From NCBI GenBank assembly GCA_021613535.1, contig CP075495.1, positions 7,688,001-7,752,000 of the forward strand: 64,000 nt of DNA, read 5' to 3'. Every line of letters starts with the position of its first letter. Within the stretch, counting starts at the first letter, position 1. Under the pieces are notes generated by a model. That model had not been told where the DNA came from. It was given only the letters and a program-made list of their open reading frames with translations, and did no database searches. The position numbers were made by a program, and so were the translations under genes. This document shows, one piece after another, positions 1-12,326 of this stretch. This stretch comes from Adineta vaga. Lineage: Eukaryota > Rotifera.

Positions 1-195
1 ATACGAAGTTTTCTACTACATACATATCAGATTGTCGAATAGAACAAATATCATTGTAATATTATTTAATGATACTAATTAAAATATCGAAGTAACTATA
101 TTTGTTCGATCTGATTTCTTTCATTCCTTTTAGGAAGATGAGTGAAATAGAAATCAATTTTGTTTCCTTTTTCATATTTACTATAGATTTATAAA
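1..195. other. Left edge, no gene seen
   Basis: AT-rich sequence before the first start codon. I see no open frame or RNA gene. A pyrimidine tract ending in TTTTAG near 134 could be a splice acceptor of a 5'UTR exon for the following gene, but no matching donor is inside the window. Confidence 0.4.
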
Positions 196-904
196 ATGCA
201 TTTTCATATTATCGTATGTTGGACATTTCTTTGTATATTACTACCGGTTTCAGGTCGTCGAGACTTGTTTGATACAAAATGCACGTAAGATAGTTTGTAA
301 ATCATTATTAAATTTAATGAAATAACTATCACTAGACGTGAATGTAATACTGTAGAAGGTTCACTTGCTTGTTGGACAGCAACGACAGACGGTTTTGCTT
401 ATGGTCTATCGACAGCTATGATTGATTTTTGTCAAGTAATACTCAAAGTTCGTGAACTTGCCAATGAAACAGTAAGTTCAATTAAAATCTAGATTTTGCT
501 TTTTATTTATTTCCCTTCATAAAAAAAACAGGAATCGTGGTATAACATTAGTCGTAATATTCTAATGAAACAAATTGAAAACTATGAACTTGAAGAAGTT
601 CGACAATTAAAAAAATCAGATATCGAAGCAATTGCCATTTCATTATTAAATAAAGTAAAATTTATTCATTGAATATATATATATATTTTGAAATTCTTCT
701 ATGTAGTGTTATAACGCTTCATCACTTATCAATTCATTTGAACCACCATGTCCATCATGTACTAATGAACAAAATAAATTAATAAAACAATGGCAAGTTT
801 CATCGATTGTTATATATTCTATTGGTTTATTTCTTGTTATAATTGTTTTACTTTTATACTTTTTATATACGTATTATGTTCGTCGTTCATATGTAACTAT
901 TTAA
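196..904 (+). CDS. Small type I membrane protein, unknown family
   Basis: I do not recognise the family. Four exons close in frame: 196-284, 336-471, 532-654 and 707-904, giving 181 residues. The start at 196 opens a hydrophobic signal peptide (MHFHIIVCWTFLCILLPVSG). The lumenal or extracellular part has several Cys (CTREC, AC, FC, CYN, CPSC) and two N-glycosylation sequons (NET and NIS). One strong transmembrane helix lies about 15 residues from the C-terminus and is followed by a short basic tail (YYVRRSYVTI). The predicted topology is outside-N, inside-C. Each intron is about 50-60 nt with GTAAGN or GTAAAA donors. It converges on the Tribbles gene. Function is unknown. It could be a surface or ER-resident disulphide-bonded protein. 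Confidence 0.72.
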
Positions 905-1225
905 AAAGAAGAAACTCATTTCTTTCTTGATTAGTATTGATATTTTTTCTACGGAGAAAAAGAATGAAATCAATGAATAGTAAGCTTTGTTTTTTTCTTT
1001 CTCTTTGGCCAAAAAAAAATAGAGCGCAAGCGAAAAGACATGAAAAAAAAGAACTGAAATCAACAAAACAAAGAAAAAGAAACAGAAACTGAAGAGAATA
1101 AGTGGGAAAGGGTCAGACTGAAAGAGAAAAGAAGAACTTTGTTGAAAATGTAGAAAGAGAAAGAGTTGTAGAAGAAGAAGAAGAAGAAGAAGAATCGTCA
1201 CAGATTTTTTATACATTTCCTTCTG
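905..1225. repeat. Convergent 3' spacer with purine-rich and GAA repeats
   Basis: This is the spacer between two convergent stop codons. It is purine-rich on the plus strand and contains a (GAA)n microsatellite at about 1171-1194. A long hydrophobic Leu/Phe-rich open frame on the minus strand here is just the translation of that tract and is not a gene. Confidence 0.6.
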
Positions 1226-2490
1226 CTATTCACATTCAAAATTAGGTACAACAGCATCTTCTTTAGTTGCCATATCATTAGTAGCAGTAGTATTCATACA
1301 ACTAATATTATTATTCGATAAAATTAAATCTTCATTAATAATTGAATTTGATACGGCTGTACTCATTGATAATGTCGATGCACTTCTATCACCACCAAAC
1401 CAAACATGTCCAAGAATATCTTGTGTCAAAAGACGTTCATCCGGTTTAACACGTATTAATGATCGAAGTAATGATCGTGCTTTTAATGAAATTGTTCGAG
1501 GTATATCAGGTCGACAACGACCTATTTTAATAAACAAACCCACTAAAGTTCGATCACAAAATGGATAACGACCAAAAAGCATTGTATATAAAATTATTCC
1601 TAAAAATGAAGTTTAATTCTTCTTCATAAGATATAATTTAAGATAGAAAGTGTACCTAAACTCCATGAATCAGCCATTTTGCCTGAATATGTTTGTCGAT
1701 TAAGAACTATTTCAGGACATGCATAAACCGGACAAGAAAAACGTGATGAAACATGATCATCAGTTGCTGTTGGAGTTGCAAGCATAATTGCTTCATCAAT
1801 TCCCGTTAATAATAAATGTGTATGTGTTTGATCTTGAAAAATAATTTTACGTAATTTTAAATCACGTACAATTAATCCCACACGATGACATATTTGTACG
1901 GCACGAACAATTTGAGAAAATAAATTTCTGGATTCATTTTCATGTAAACGATGTTTCTCTGTTATATATTGATGAAGATTATTCGTATAATTTGGATAAA
2001 GAACAATAGCAGTACGATCAAGTGATATAATATCACGAAAAATATGAATATGATATTTATATGCAAGTTGTTCTAATGTTAATTGTGAATTCGTATTTGA
2101 TAGTTGTAATATTGACATAAGACGTTGATATGGTTCTAAACGTTGACGAACAATTTCCAAAGAAAATTCTTTATATAATAATGCTTCACCAGTTGGAATA
2201 TGTCGAGCACATTTAAAATCATCAAATTTAGTTTCGCTAAGTTCATATTCACCGATGATACGAACAGAAGGTAATGTTGGAAGATTTGCTGTTACTAATG
2301 CAACAAATGGATTAATAGGATGAATGGAATCGGGAGTAAGAGGACCTGATGGATCAGTAGATTGAGGAAGAGGAGTAGATGGACTGGAAATTCTCGATGA
2401 AGAGGAAAGTTGTGTTAACAGACGAAGATCAGTATGTTTGGCAGATGATGAATGATGTGTTGGTTGAGACGAAGTTGTTGAAGAAGACAT
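1226..2490 (-). CDS. TRIB: Tribbles pseudokinase
   Basis: Tribbles proteins are catalytically weak or dead kinases that scaffold the E3 ligase COP1 and MAPK kinases. Two exons, 2490-1656 and 1599-1226, joined across a 56-nt intron, give 402 residues. After a Ser/Thr/Pro-rich N-terminus of about 75 residues comes a kinase fold. The catalytic loop reads VRDLKLRK, as in Tribbles, with the usual Asn replaced. The DFG motif is missing (LLLTGIDEA). Then come SRFSCPVYACPEIV, GKMADSWSLG and, in exon 2, LFGRYPF. Two family C-terminal signatures are visible: an ILGHVWF motif at residues 340-346, matching the MEK-binding motif, and an acidic VVP motif (EDAVVPNFE, residues 392-400), matching the COP1-binding type. 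The family assignment is secure. Which TRIB paralogue it is cannot be told. Confidence 0.93.
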
Positions 2491-2579
2491 AGTTTAAGAT
2501 TGGAGTAAAGAAAGAAAATATGACGAAAGAGAGAACGAGAGCAAAATGATTGAACGAATAAAAAATAAATAAAATATAA

Positions 2580-3575
2580 TTAGAGTTGTTCACTAATATC
2601 TGACTTTAAGATCGGTGAAGATTCAAGAGTAGCATTACTAAAATAAAGAAACAAATATCAAGTAAGTTATGTTCAGAAATAGACATAACATATCTAATAT
2701 ACATTAGAAAAAAAAAGGACGAGAGAAAGAAAAGAAGGTGTTATTGCGAAATCAAACTATCATTGCGCAAGCCATCACCAAACCCGCCACATGGTTGCTC
2801 AATCGTTTGCTAGAGTTAGAGAAGGCGGCTTACGCAATTTTCTTCTTCTTTTTTTTTGTTCGATTAATGTAAAGAAAAGAATCGTTTTTTTCTTTCTTTC
2901 TTTCTTTTCTTCTTTCTTTCTCTATTATCAATCAGATACTCATACAAGGTCAATGAAAAATCTTCTTTGCAATTCTAGGGTAAATTCTTTCTTTAGAGGT
3001 ATGCACATGAGATTTTTACGGAAGAAAAAACTGCCATAAAGATTTTTTTTGTTTTATTTCATAATGCGCTTCATCTTTTGAATAAAATCATTGAGGCTTA
3101 GGAGAATACATTTATCTTCGTTGTTTTCTATTGACAGTCATCTGTTTGTACACTCCCATTGAAGTACTCGTGACCTTCTGTTTTGTACTACACCAAGGCG
3201 ATAGAGACATCGTCTCATGCATTGCTCTCTCTCCCTCCCTTCCCTTCTTTCCGTTATTCCTTTGTCAATGTTTATTTGGTAGGAAATATTTGCACTGAAT
3301 GAAGAAAACTCACTTGTTTATAGAGATTATCTATCCTTACAGTATAGAGAATCAAACCAAGAAAAAGAAGACTTATACATTAATGAAAGAAAAAGAGGTT
3401 ATCATACATTTGACAGAACAAAATGATCTTACCCATTTTCATTAGTCAATATATTTACAGATAAACCAGAGCCAGAAAATCCAAGTGTCAAGTCACCAAA
3501 TGATAAAACCGATTTAGCCGAAGATCCCGAAATATTTGAAGAGCCGTTAATATATTTCGATATATTGCATGCCAT
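2580..3575 (-). CDS. Predicted two-exon 66-residue Ser/Gly-rich protein
   Basis: I do not recognise a family. Exon 1 (3575-3433) starts with ATG and ends in a consensus donor (G|GTAAGATC). Exon 2 (2637-2580) follows a TTTTAG acceptor and ends in TAA. The phases close exactly (143 + 58 nt = 67 codons). The protein starts MACNISKYINGSSNISGSS, is rich in Ser, Gly and Asn, and has no transmembrane segment. It lies upstream of the Tribbles gene on the same strand, with only 89 nt between its stop and the Tribbles ATG. That gap holds no AG dinucleotide and no AATAAA, so the two may share a transcript. The 795-nt intron is long for this region. It could instead be 5' untranslated exons of Tribbles with a chance frame. 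Confidence 0.42.
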
Positions 3576-5119
3576 GATTTCAGTATCTCAATAAGAAAGA
3601 TTTATATCAATGAAATGGTTTTGACGTCACAAAGTCTTGCGAAACTGGTTTTTCTTCTTGATGTTGACGATTATTGTTTTCTATGTAATGTCTTCTCTCT
3701 TTTTTTTGTAATGTGCGCGTGTATAGACAAGAAAGAGAGAAGGAATGAATTTATATATAGAGAGTCTATGGCGTCGTTCTCTTTTTTTTACGTTCGTTCG
3801 ATGTAGAAAGAAAAAGAAACCACTGCGATCAACACTAGATTGACATGAAATACTAACATCAACCGTTTTTTCTTTTTTTCTCTTCTTTCTTTCTTTCCTT
3901 TTTTTTATCATTCTCCGCCTCTTTCCCCTTCTTTTTTCGAACTTTTTAAAGAGATTGCAACAAATAATGACGACACGAAACGTCATCGTCATGTTGCCTA
4001 TTTACTAACTATGAAACGATAAATAATAGCAACGTAGAAGAGAAATAAAACATAGATATACACTAACACGTGTAGAAAGCAAAATGACGACATTAGAAAA
4101 ATCTTATGCAAGACTTGGAAAAAGTGAAAACGATGCAAAATTTACTCACATAGAGAAATGAATCATTGAAAAAGCTATGATAGTGCATTTTTTTCCCCCT
4201 TCATATTTATTTGTTCCCATCGAACAATTTTAATCGTAAACAAATTTCATCATTCTTGTTGTCTTTTTTTATCTTCGACATTCTGATGAATCATTACAGT
4301 AAACATGACGTCATTTATAACAAATCCATGTTTTATCACTAATCATACTTTTGAACATTGTCCAGAAAATAAATTCGCTAAATAAATGAATCATTTTCTT
4401 TTCAACTATCTTGTCCTAAATGATCTTGACAAAGATCAGTAAGTGACATTATGTCATCGTAGTTCTGATTGCACTTCTTCAAGAAATAATGAAGAGGACG
4501 ACACTAACACATGAATATGTTAAGTAACTCAACGGAGTATGATGATATAATAGAGACACGTATATATGTATATACATACGCTTCGATCATTTTCAATGGA
4601 TTTGAAAGAAACAAATTCATCTTGTTCCCATGCATCATCTCTTCCTTTTTTTCTTGTTCTTCTTCTTCTCCTTCGTTTTTTCTTCTTCTTCTTCTTCTTT
4701 ACATAATCAACAAAAAGAAAATGTTGTAACAACATCTCCATTTTTCACTATAGTGACTAGTACAACGATTATTAGCATTTTACTGATGATAGTTTGATCT
4801 AGGCATAACACATTTTATGTAACACTTCTTGTTCCATATTATCTTCTTTACAATAGACATCAGATTCGAAAGTATACTAAATAAGCGATCCATCGTTATC
4901 GATTACGTAATTAGTAAGGAACTATAATCATATTACGAAATAGAATGCATGTAAAAAAAGTCAAACATACACACACAAGGCAAGCACTTGCCACTGCTAA
5001 ATGGACGCGGCGACGTGGTTTACGTAACTGGCTAAGGTTATGTAAAAAGGAAAGAAGAGGAAGAGAGAATGAGAAGGAAAGAGAGACGACGTCGTCATCA
5101 AGGACAAGGCCATCGATTC

Positions 5120-5154
<35 letters not shown>

Positions 5155-5899
5155 ATTCTTTCGTTCTTTTAGGTAATAGCGGAAGTACAATACTTGTTCT
5201 TGAACAGCAGTATGATTAGGAAATCCTATGAGAATAAAGAAATTGTATTTTACATATATTCCGCTTGAAGGTTAGTGAAAAAGATTAATCCGAAGAAGAA
5301 AGAAATGCACTCGCAAAGTTTGATTATTCCATTCTATTTCATAATTAATTGTTCTATCATCCGCTTGTATTAAAGCATTCATACTAAAAGTTCATCAGTT
5401 ATATTCGATAAAAGTGAAACAATACAAAAATGATACATTATAATTGATAAATATTAATCATATGAATATGTACGATAGGTTTAGTATAAAAGAAGAAGAA
5501 AAAGAAAAGAATTCAATGTATATAGAAATGAATCATTGGAATCTTACATAATTCTCCCATTGACCTTGGTTCATTTGCTTTGCATGTTGATTTATTATTC
5601 TTACGAAATTATCATAGACAACGAACTTAAATAAAATATTCTCGACAAACAGAATAAATTTCGAAATTTCACTTGTGTCTAGATTATTAAAAAAGTTTTT
5701 CATAGAATTGATGCTTATATAAGCATTGATTTAGTTCTTTACCAATATAAATTTCATTATTTTTTCAATTTATAAAATCGAAATTAAAATATATATGTAT
5801 GAATATGATGATAATAATTATAAAACGAAATATTAACGACGATAAAATGTCAGACAATAAAAGCAGAAGATGATTGATGAATTCGATCATTGAGAATGT
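3576..5899. other. Intergenic spacer with microsatellites
   Basis: No supportable gene. The stretch is built of pyrimidine-rich and purine-rich tracts (for example 3860-3930 and 5040-5090), a (TTC)n tract at about 4646-4700 and a (GAT)n microsatellite at about 5119-5155. Short frames here are translations of these repeats (poly-Asp, poly-Lys/Arg, poly-Ser). It probably contains the promoter of the small minus-strand gene next to 3575 and the 3' end of eRF1. Confidence 0.5.
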
Positions 5900-7640
<1,741 letters not shown>

Positions 7641-8491
7641 GGAATAAAATTAGAAAAATTGTATAGAAAATATAAATGCAAACAGAGAATAAAAACAGAA
7701 GATTATTGGATTGTTTTGATTGATTTCAGCAAACGACAAACAAAATTTTTCGATCAGCGCGTGACAATTTGTTTTTAAATACACAAAACTGTCTGTCGAA
7801 TGCAAAAATGATTCAGGATATTATTTTATGTTGTCACTCACTCAAACAAAAAATGACAGAAAGTAGTCAATTTCTACGTCGAGGGTGGCGCAAGATTATC
7901 AGTCGCATTGAAAAACACCAATCTATATAATGACAAGTATTGCCTAATTTCATGAAACTTATTCACGACGTAATTAGGAAATTTTTGATCGATGACAGAT
8001 ACTTTTCGTAACTGATATTTGAATAGATACATGTTAAATTATCAATAGATGGTGCTGAATGATACATATATAGATTGACTCAAAGAAAGAAGGAAGTAAT
8101 ATGAATCCAAAAATATTGATAGTCTTCGCATTTCATATGAATAATTATTAATGGTGAACAGCCTTTCAAATGAATGAAAGAATATGATTACAAGAGAAAG
8201 GAAAGAACTGTAGTATAAGAGTAAATCTTCATGTACTTTGCCTATATATAATTATGAAACATTATATAACTGAGGTGTACTGCATTTATAGAATCGAATT
8301 TTCTTGTCATCTACACCACGAGAGATTTATTCAATTAACAAATGATGATCAGTGTACAAATCAATCATAGCTATGAAACTTTCTTTCTCTAGCAACATTT
8401 GAAAAAAAATTAGTTTCTATTTCGCACCAAGATTGTTTTTTTGTTATTTCGATCTATTTTGTTTTCTCACCTATTCTTTCATGCTCAATAA
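7641..8491. promoter_or_regulatory. Divergent spacer between eRF1 and the BAF-domain gene
   Basis: An 851-nt stretch separates two divergent start codons and must hold both promoters unless transcripts are trans-spliced. I see no clear TATA box in the expected place for either gene. It is AT-rich, and no coding segment is visible. Confidence 0.4.
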
Positions 8492-10552
8492 ATGTTCATA
8501 GATGATAAATTTCGTCAAGATAAACAAATTCATCATCATCATCATCATGTAAATCATTTCTCATTGTCACTGAAACAAAATATTATCGAACAAGCAGCAT
8601 CTATGCTTTTACAACATGTCACATTAAATCGAAATATTTATCATAGTGCTCGAAATACGAATGGAAATGCATTTGATGAACATCATCATTCCTTACATTC
8701 TATACAACGAAAGAGAAAAGAAGTTCGACGAACTAGAAAATGTAATTCATGGTTATCAAAAGTTCCGACAAAAAGTGATACATCTCTCAATCGGTAAATT
8801 TAATTGAACAATTTATATCTACAGTAGAAATGAAGAATTTTTAAATACAAATCTTATTTAGATCAGCAATACACGTTCAAACATCATCGATTCGTTGTCG
8901 TTCTCCAATGTTAAAAATGCATCCCAATCAGATAACATTATCAAGTAATGCTGCTACAAATATCATCACTGATTCACAGCTACAAACAGAATCATTTACA
9001 CAACCATTTATTGTAAATGATGACAAATTCGTCAAAACTCTCATCAATTTTTCTTTATTTCAGATGGTACATAAAAAACGTCTTCGTCCTGATCAATTTC
9101 TTTCGACAATGCAAAATTGTATACAACCACCCTATAGTCAAAATCATTTCTATTTATTAGATCAAGCCAATATGCTTAAATTTCAACGAAATCTTCATTT
9201 GAATACAGAACAATCTATGAATTTCAAACGTAAATATTCGGATGATGATATTTCACGACATTGTTCTGAAATGGAAATGAATCAAACATCTCCATTTGAA
9301 CAATCTTTACCGAAAACTGCAGATCATATAAGTATTAATAAATATCATTACGAATCAAAAAGTCCATCAATATTCAAAAATAAATTAGAAAATGATCAAA
9401 GCATCGATAGACAAAATTCTGAACAATCACATGTAATTTTATCACGTTTAGAAAAGATTTTAGATTTATGTGGCGAATTACGATCAATTGCCAAAGATGT
9501 TGAATTACATCTTAATGAGCAATCAATTTCGAAAACAACTGCAATTGAAATCAATGAAAAAGAACTCGATTCAGAACAAACGATTGTTGATATTTATAAA
9601 GAACTTGAAAATCAACAAACCAGTATGAAAAATACTCATGAACAAACTGCTCCACCGCCAACTTATCAATCTACTAATGATATATCATCAATTCATTCGG
9701 AAAGTAATAAATCCATTCAATTGATAGTTTGTTGAGATATAAAAATGAATGTAGATTTGTTTGTTCATTTTCTATTTTCTCTTTAGCAAACTGAATCATT
9801 TAAAACAAAATCACCGAATTTAAGAATATCACAAACAAAATTACGTAAATCAGAAGATATTTGTTCATGTTTTTTAAAATCATTTCTTGAAAAAGAAAAT
9901 TGTGAACTTACATCTGATGAACAAGAATATTTAAATGAATTAACCAATGCTTATATACTTGGTAGAGAACAAATTTTAATAGAACAACAGGAGGTTAGAT
10001 TTCAATTCATTATCCAAAGTTTGTGACTGAAAAACTTTATTTTAATATTCATAGTTAAGAGAAAACGTTCAAACATCTATAAACGAAAGTTTACCGGACG
10101 ATTCTGAGGAACAAAGATCGTTAGTATACGATACAAACAATAATAATCAATTCACTACCTCGATGAATCTATCGTCTCTTTCATTTCGTACGAATGATGA
10201 AAAATTTTCATCATTACTTCCTCGAACGATTACTTCTACAAGTGAATCACTTGTTAACGATCAATCATCGTTACCTGCTCTATCTGAAATGATCAGTTTG
10301 AAACATCAGATATTTCTTCATGAACCAATAGCAATGAAAACAATCAATGTTTTACCTGGTATTGGTAGAAAATATGCTGAACAATTAGAAGAATGTGGAT
10401 TTCCTACTGTAAGGCGTTTACTTGGTTTCTATTTGATGATCAAAGATGATCAACATTTTGTCATATGGCTTAATAATAAAGTAGGAATATCGTTTCATTC
10501 AGCATGGCTATGTACAAATGCACTTCGATCATGGTGTCAAGTACATCTTTGA
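8492..10552 (+). CDS. Large protein with C-terminal BAF (BANF1-like) domain
   Basis: Barrier-to-autointegration factor is normally a free protein of about 89 residues that binds double-stranded DNA, LEM-domain proteins and lamins. Here a full BAF-like domain is the C-terminus of a 623-residue protein. Four exons: 8492-8793, 8862-9726 (donor GTTTGT), 9787-9993 and 10055-10552. The BAF part covers about residues 541-623. It carries KHxxFxxEP, then the helix-hairpin-helix LPGIGRKYAEQLEECGF, then a WLNNKVGI region and the end LRSWCQVHL, each lining up with human BAF. The N-terminal 540 residues are low-complexity and polar: a His run near the start, a basic patch (RKRKEVRRTRK), and a possibly coiled region near 225-300. 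I recognise no other domain. The role is probably DNA or chromatin binding at the nuclear envelope, by inference. A Ser just before the KH of the BAF domain resembles the phosphorylated N-terminus of BAF. Confidence 0.82.
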
Positions 10553-11345
10553 ATTTAATTTCTTTTTCTTCTTAATAAATAAATGTTTACAGAGTATTCT
10601 ATATGTTGAGACTAACAATCGATTCCTTAATGATATTATCAGTGATAATACTTTTATGTAAAATGAGTTTCCTAGAATAAAAATAAAAGCAATATTTCGA
10701 AAAAGAAAATGTGGTCAACAGAGCTAATATATTGAATAAACATAAATATTATTTTGTTTTCGTATGATTATTGATGTATACAACGTCGCTGTTCGTTTGA
10801 TTAATGACCGAAAAATAAAGTCAACAGATTATGTAGTGATGATAGACAATTTTGTCGTCTAACGGTTATAAGGTATGACTATACCACCTACGTATAGAAA
10901 TATAGAAAAGAAAAATCATGAAATGATCAGAATTTTGTATACAAAGCTCTTCCTACTTTCACCACCAAGAAAATGTACGTGATGTCAACCGAAACATACC
11001 ATTACAGGTTGATCATGATTAAATGGTTGGAGAGAGAAAACAAAAATGACTTGTTAGACGCTTTTATTGTGCAATGTTTTCTCGAATTGATCTATAAGTT
11101 GCAATATAAACATGATTTTCATATCCTCCGATAGAATTAGTATGTCGTCTCTATGTACTTACGTTCTTTTTGTGTATGAACAATGAAATCATATTTTGTT
11201 ATAGGAAGAAAATTATTTCTTATTTTGCGTCCACACCATGCTAAATGCAATGAGGCATAACCAATGAAAATAGAATATAAACGTATCACACTGTTCGTTA
11301 CTTTTATTGTTTTTTTTGTTTTCCTAGCGAGAAACTCTCCACATA
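10553..11345. other. Spacer with protease promoter at its right end
   Basis: No gene seen. An 83-residue minus-strand frame at the right end overlaps the protease start and is a shadow. Confidence 0.5.
11261..11281 (+). promoter_or_regulatory. CCAAT box and TATA box of the protease gene
   Basis: CCAAT at 11261-11265 and TATAAA at 11276-11281 lie 65-80 nt before the ATG at 11346. With a start site about 25-30 nt past the TATA box, the leader would be roughly 35-40 nt. Confidence 0.5.
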
Positions 11346-12326
11346 ATGAACTATCCTGTACCACCATATGGAGTTGTTCCACCGCCACCTAAATCCAATA
11401 TGAAAAAAATTCTCATTATTGTTGGCATTATTGTTGGTTTAATCATAGTTATTGGTATTATTGCTGTTGCACTTGGTGTTGGTCTTGGTGTTGGTTTATC
11501 ACGAAATAAAGATGATTCATCAAGTAGCAGTAGCAGTAGCAGTAGTAGTAGCAGTTCTGGTTCTGTCCTATCACCACCTTCAGTATCATGTACTTATGGT
11601 GGTTCAAGTACGTGTGGTTGTTCTGCAGTCCAACCATCATTTTTATCATCAAAAATATATCAAGGTTATACTGCAACTGCCAATTCTTGGCCATGGATGG
11701 TAGCACTTTATATTAGTGATAATAGAACATTTTGTGGAGGTTTTCTTATCGATTATCAACATGTTGTAACAGCAGCACATTGTGTCATTTCAGCCACAGG
11801 TACAAGTAGGGTTTATGCTGGTCTACAAACACTTTCTTCACGAAACAGTGCACAATCACGTGTGATTAGTAAGATTGATACTCATCCAAGTTATTCAACA
11901 TCAACTTATGTTAATGATATCGCTGTTGTAACTCTTGAATCACCTTTTGATCAAACATCAACCGTTGGTAAATGTTGTATGACAAGTGATACTTCATTAC
12001 CAAGTTTAAATGAACACGGTGTGATTATCGGGTGGGGACAGCCATCATCTAGTGTCACAACCGTTTCTAATGAACTACTTCAAGGTGTCATTCAAGTTCA
12101 AGCTGCTTCAGTATGTAGCTCATCAGCAATTAGTACTCGATTTTGCGCCGGTTACAGTGGTACTGATGCTTGTTTTGGTGATAGTGGTAGTCCGTTTATG
12201 ACAAGTGTTAATAATCTATGGACATGCACAGGTGTTGTCAGTGCTGGTAGAGGTTGTGGTGTAGCTACGCTTTATACTCGAGTTTCATCTTATCAAACAT
12301 TTATAAATGGAATTATCAATGGTTAA
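11346..12326 (+). CDS. Type II transmembrane trypsin-like serine protease
   Basis: A predicted cell-surface S1-family protease in a single exon of 326 residues. A short Pro-rich cytosolic N-terminus is followed by a signal-anchor helix at about 20-50 (Ile/Val/Gly-rich), then a stalk with 14 Ser in a row (58-71). The catalytic domain starts after a likely activation cleavage K103|I104 (SSK|IYQG in place of the usual R|IVGG). The catalytic triad is complete: H145 in TAAHC, D191 in NDIAVV and S280 in GDSGSP. D274, six residues before the Ser, occupies the trypsin S1 position, so cleavage after Lys/Arg is expected. GDSGSP differs from the usual GDSGGP. No LDL-receptor, SRCR or SEA domain lies in the stalk, unlike most animal type II proteases. 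Cys pairs around CTYGGSSTCGC may tether the propeptide. Confidence 0.93.
   Translation: MNYPVPPYGVVPPPPKSNMKKILIIVGIIVGLIIVIGIIAVALGVGLGVGLSRNKDDSSSSSSSSSSSSSSGSVLSPPSVSCTYGGSSTCGCSAVQPSFLSSKIYQGYTATANSWPWMVALYISDNRTFCGGFLIDYQHVVTAAHCVISATGTSRVYAGLQTLSSRNSAQSRVISKIDTHPSYSTSTYVNDIAVVTLESPFDQTSTVGKCCMTSDTSLPSLNEHGVIIGWGQPSSSVTTVSNELLQGVIQVQAASVCSSSAISTRFCAGYSGTDACFGDSGSPFMTSVNNLWTCTGVVSAGRGCGVATLYTRVSSYQTFINGIING

Noticed and set aside
887-1216. 109-residue Leu/Phe-rich minus-strand frame
   Set aside because: It translates a purine-rich plus-strand tract with a GAA repeat. No splice sites and no family look.
3681-3992. 103-residue minus frame with Lys/Arg-rich content
   Set aside because: Low-complexity translation of pyrimidine tracts; no splice context.
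5119-5155. Poly-Asp open frame
   Set aside because: Translation of a GAT microsatellite.
11452-11706. Overlapping frames on both strands inside the protease gene
   Set aside because: Shadows of the protease coding sequence in Val/Ser-rich codons.
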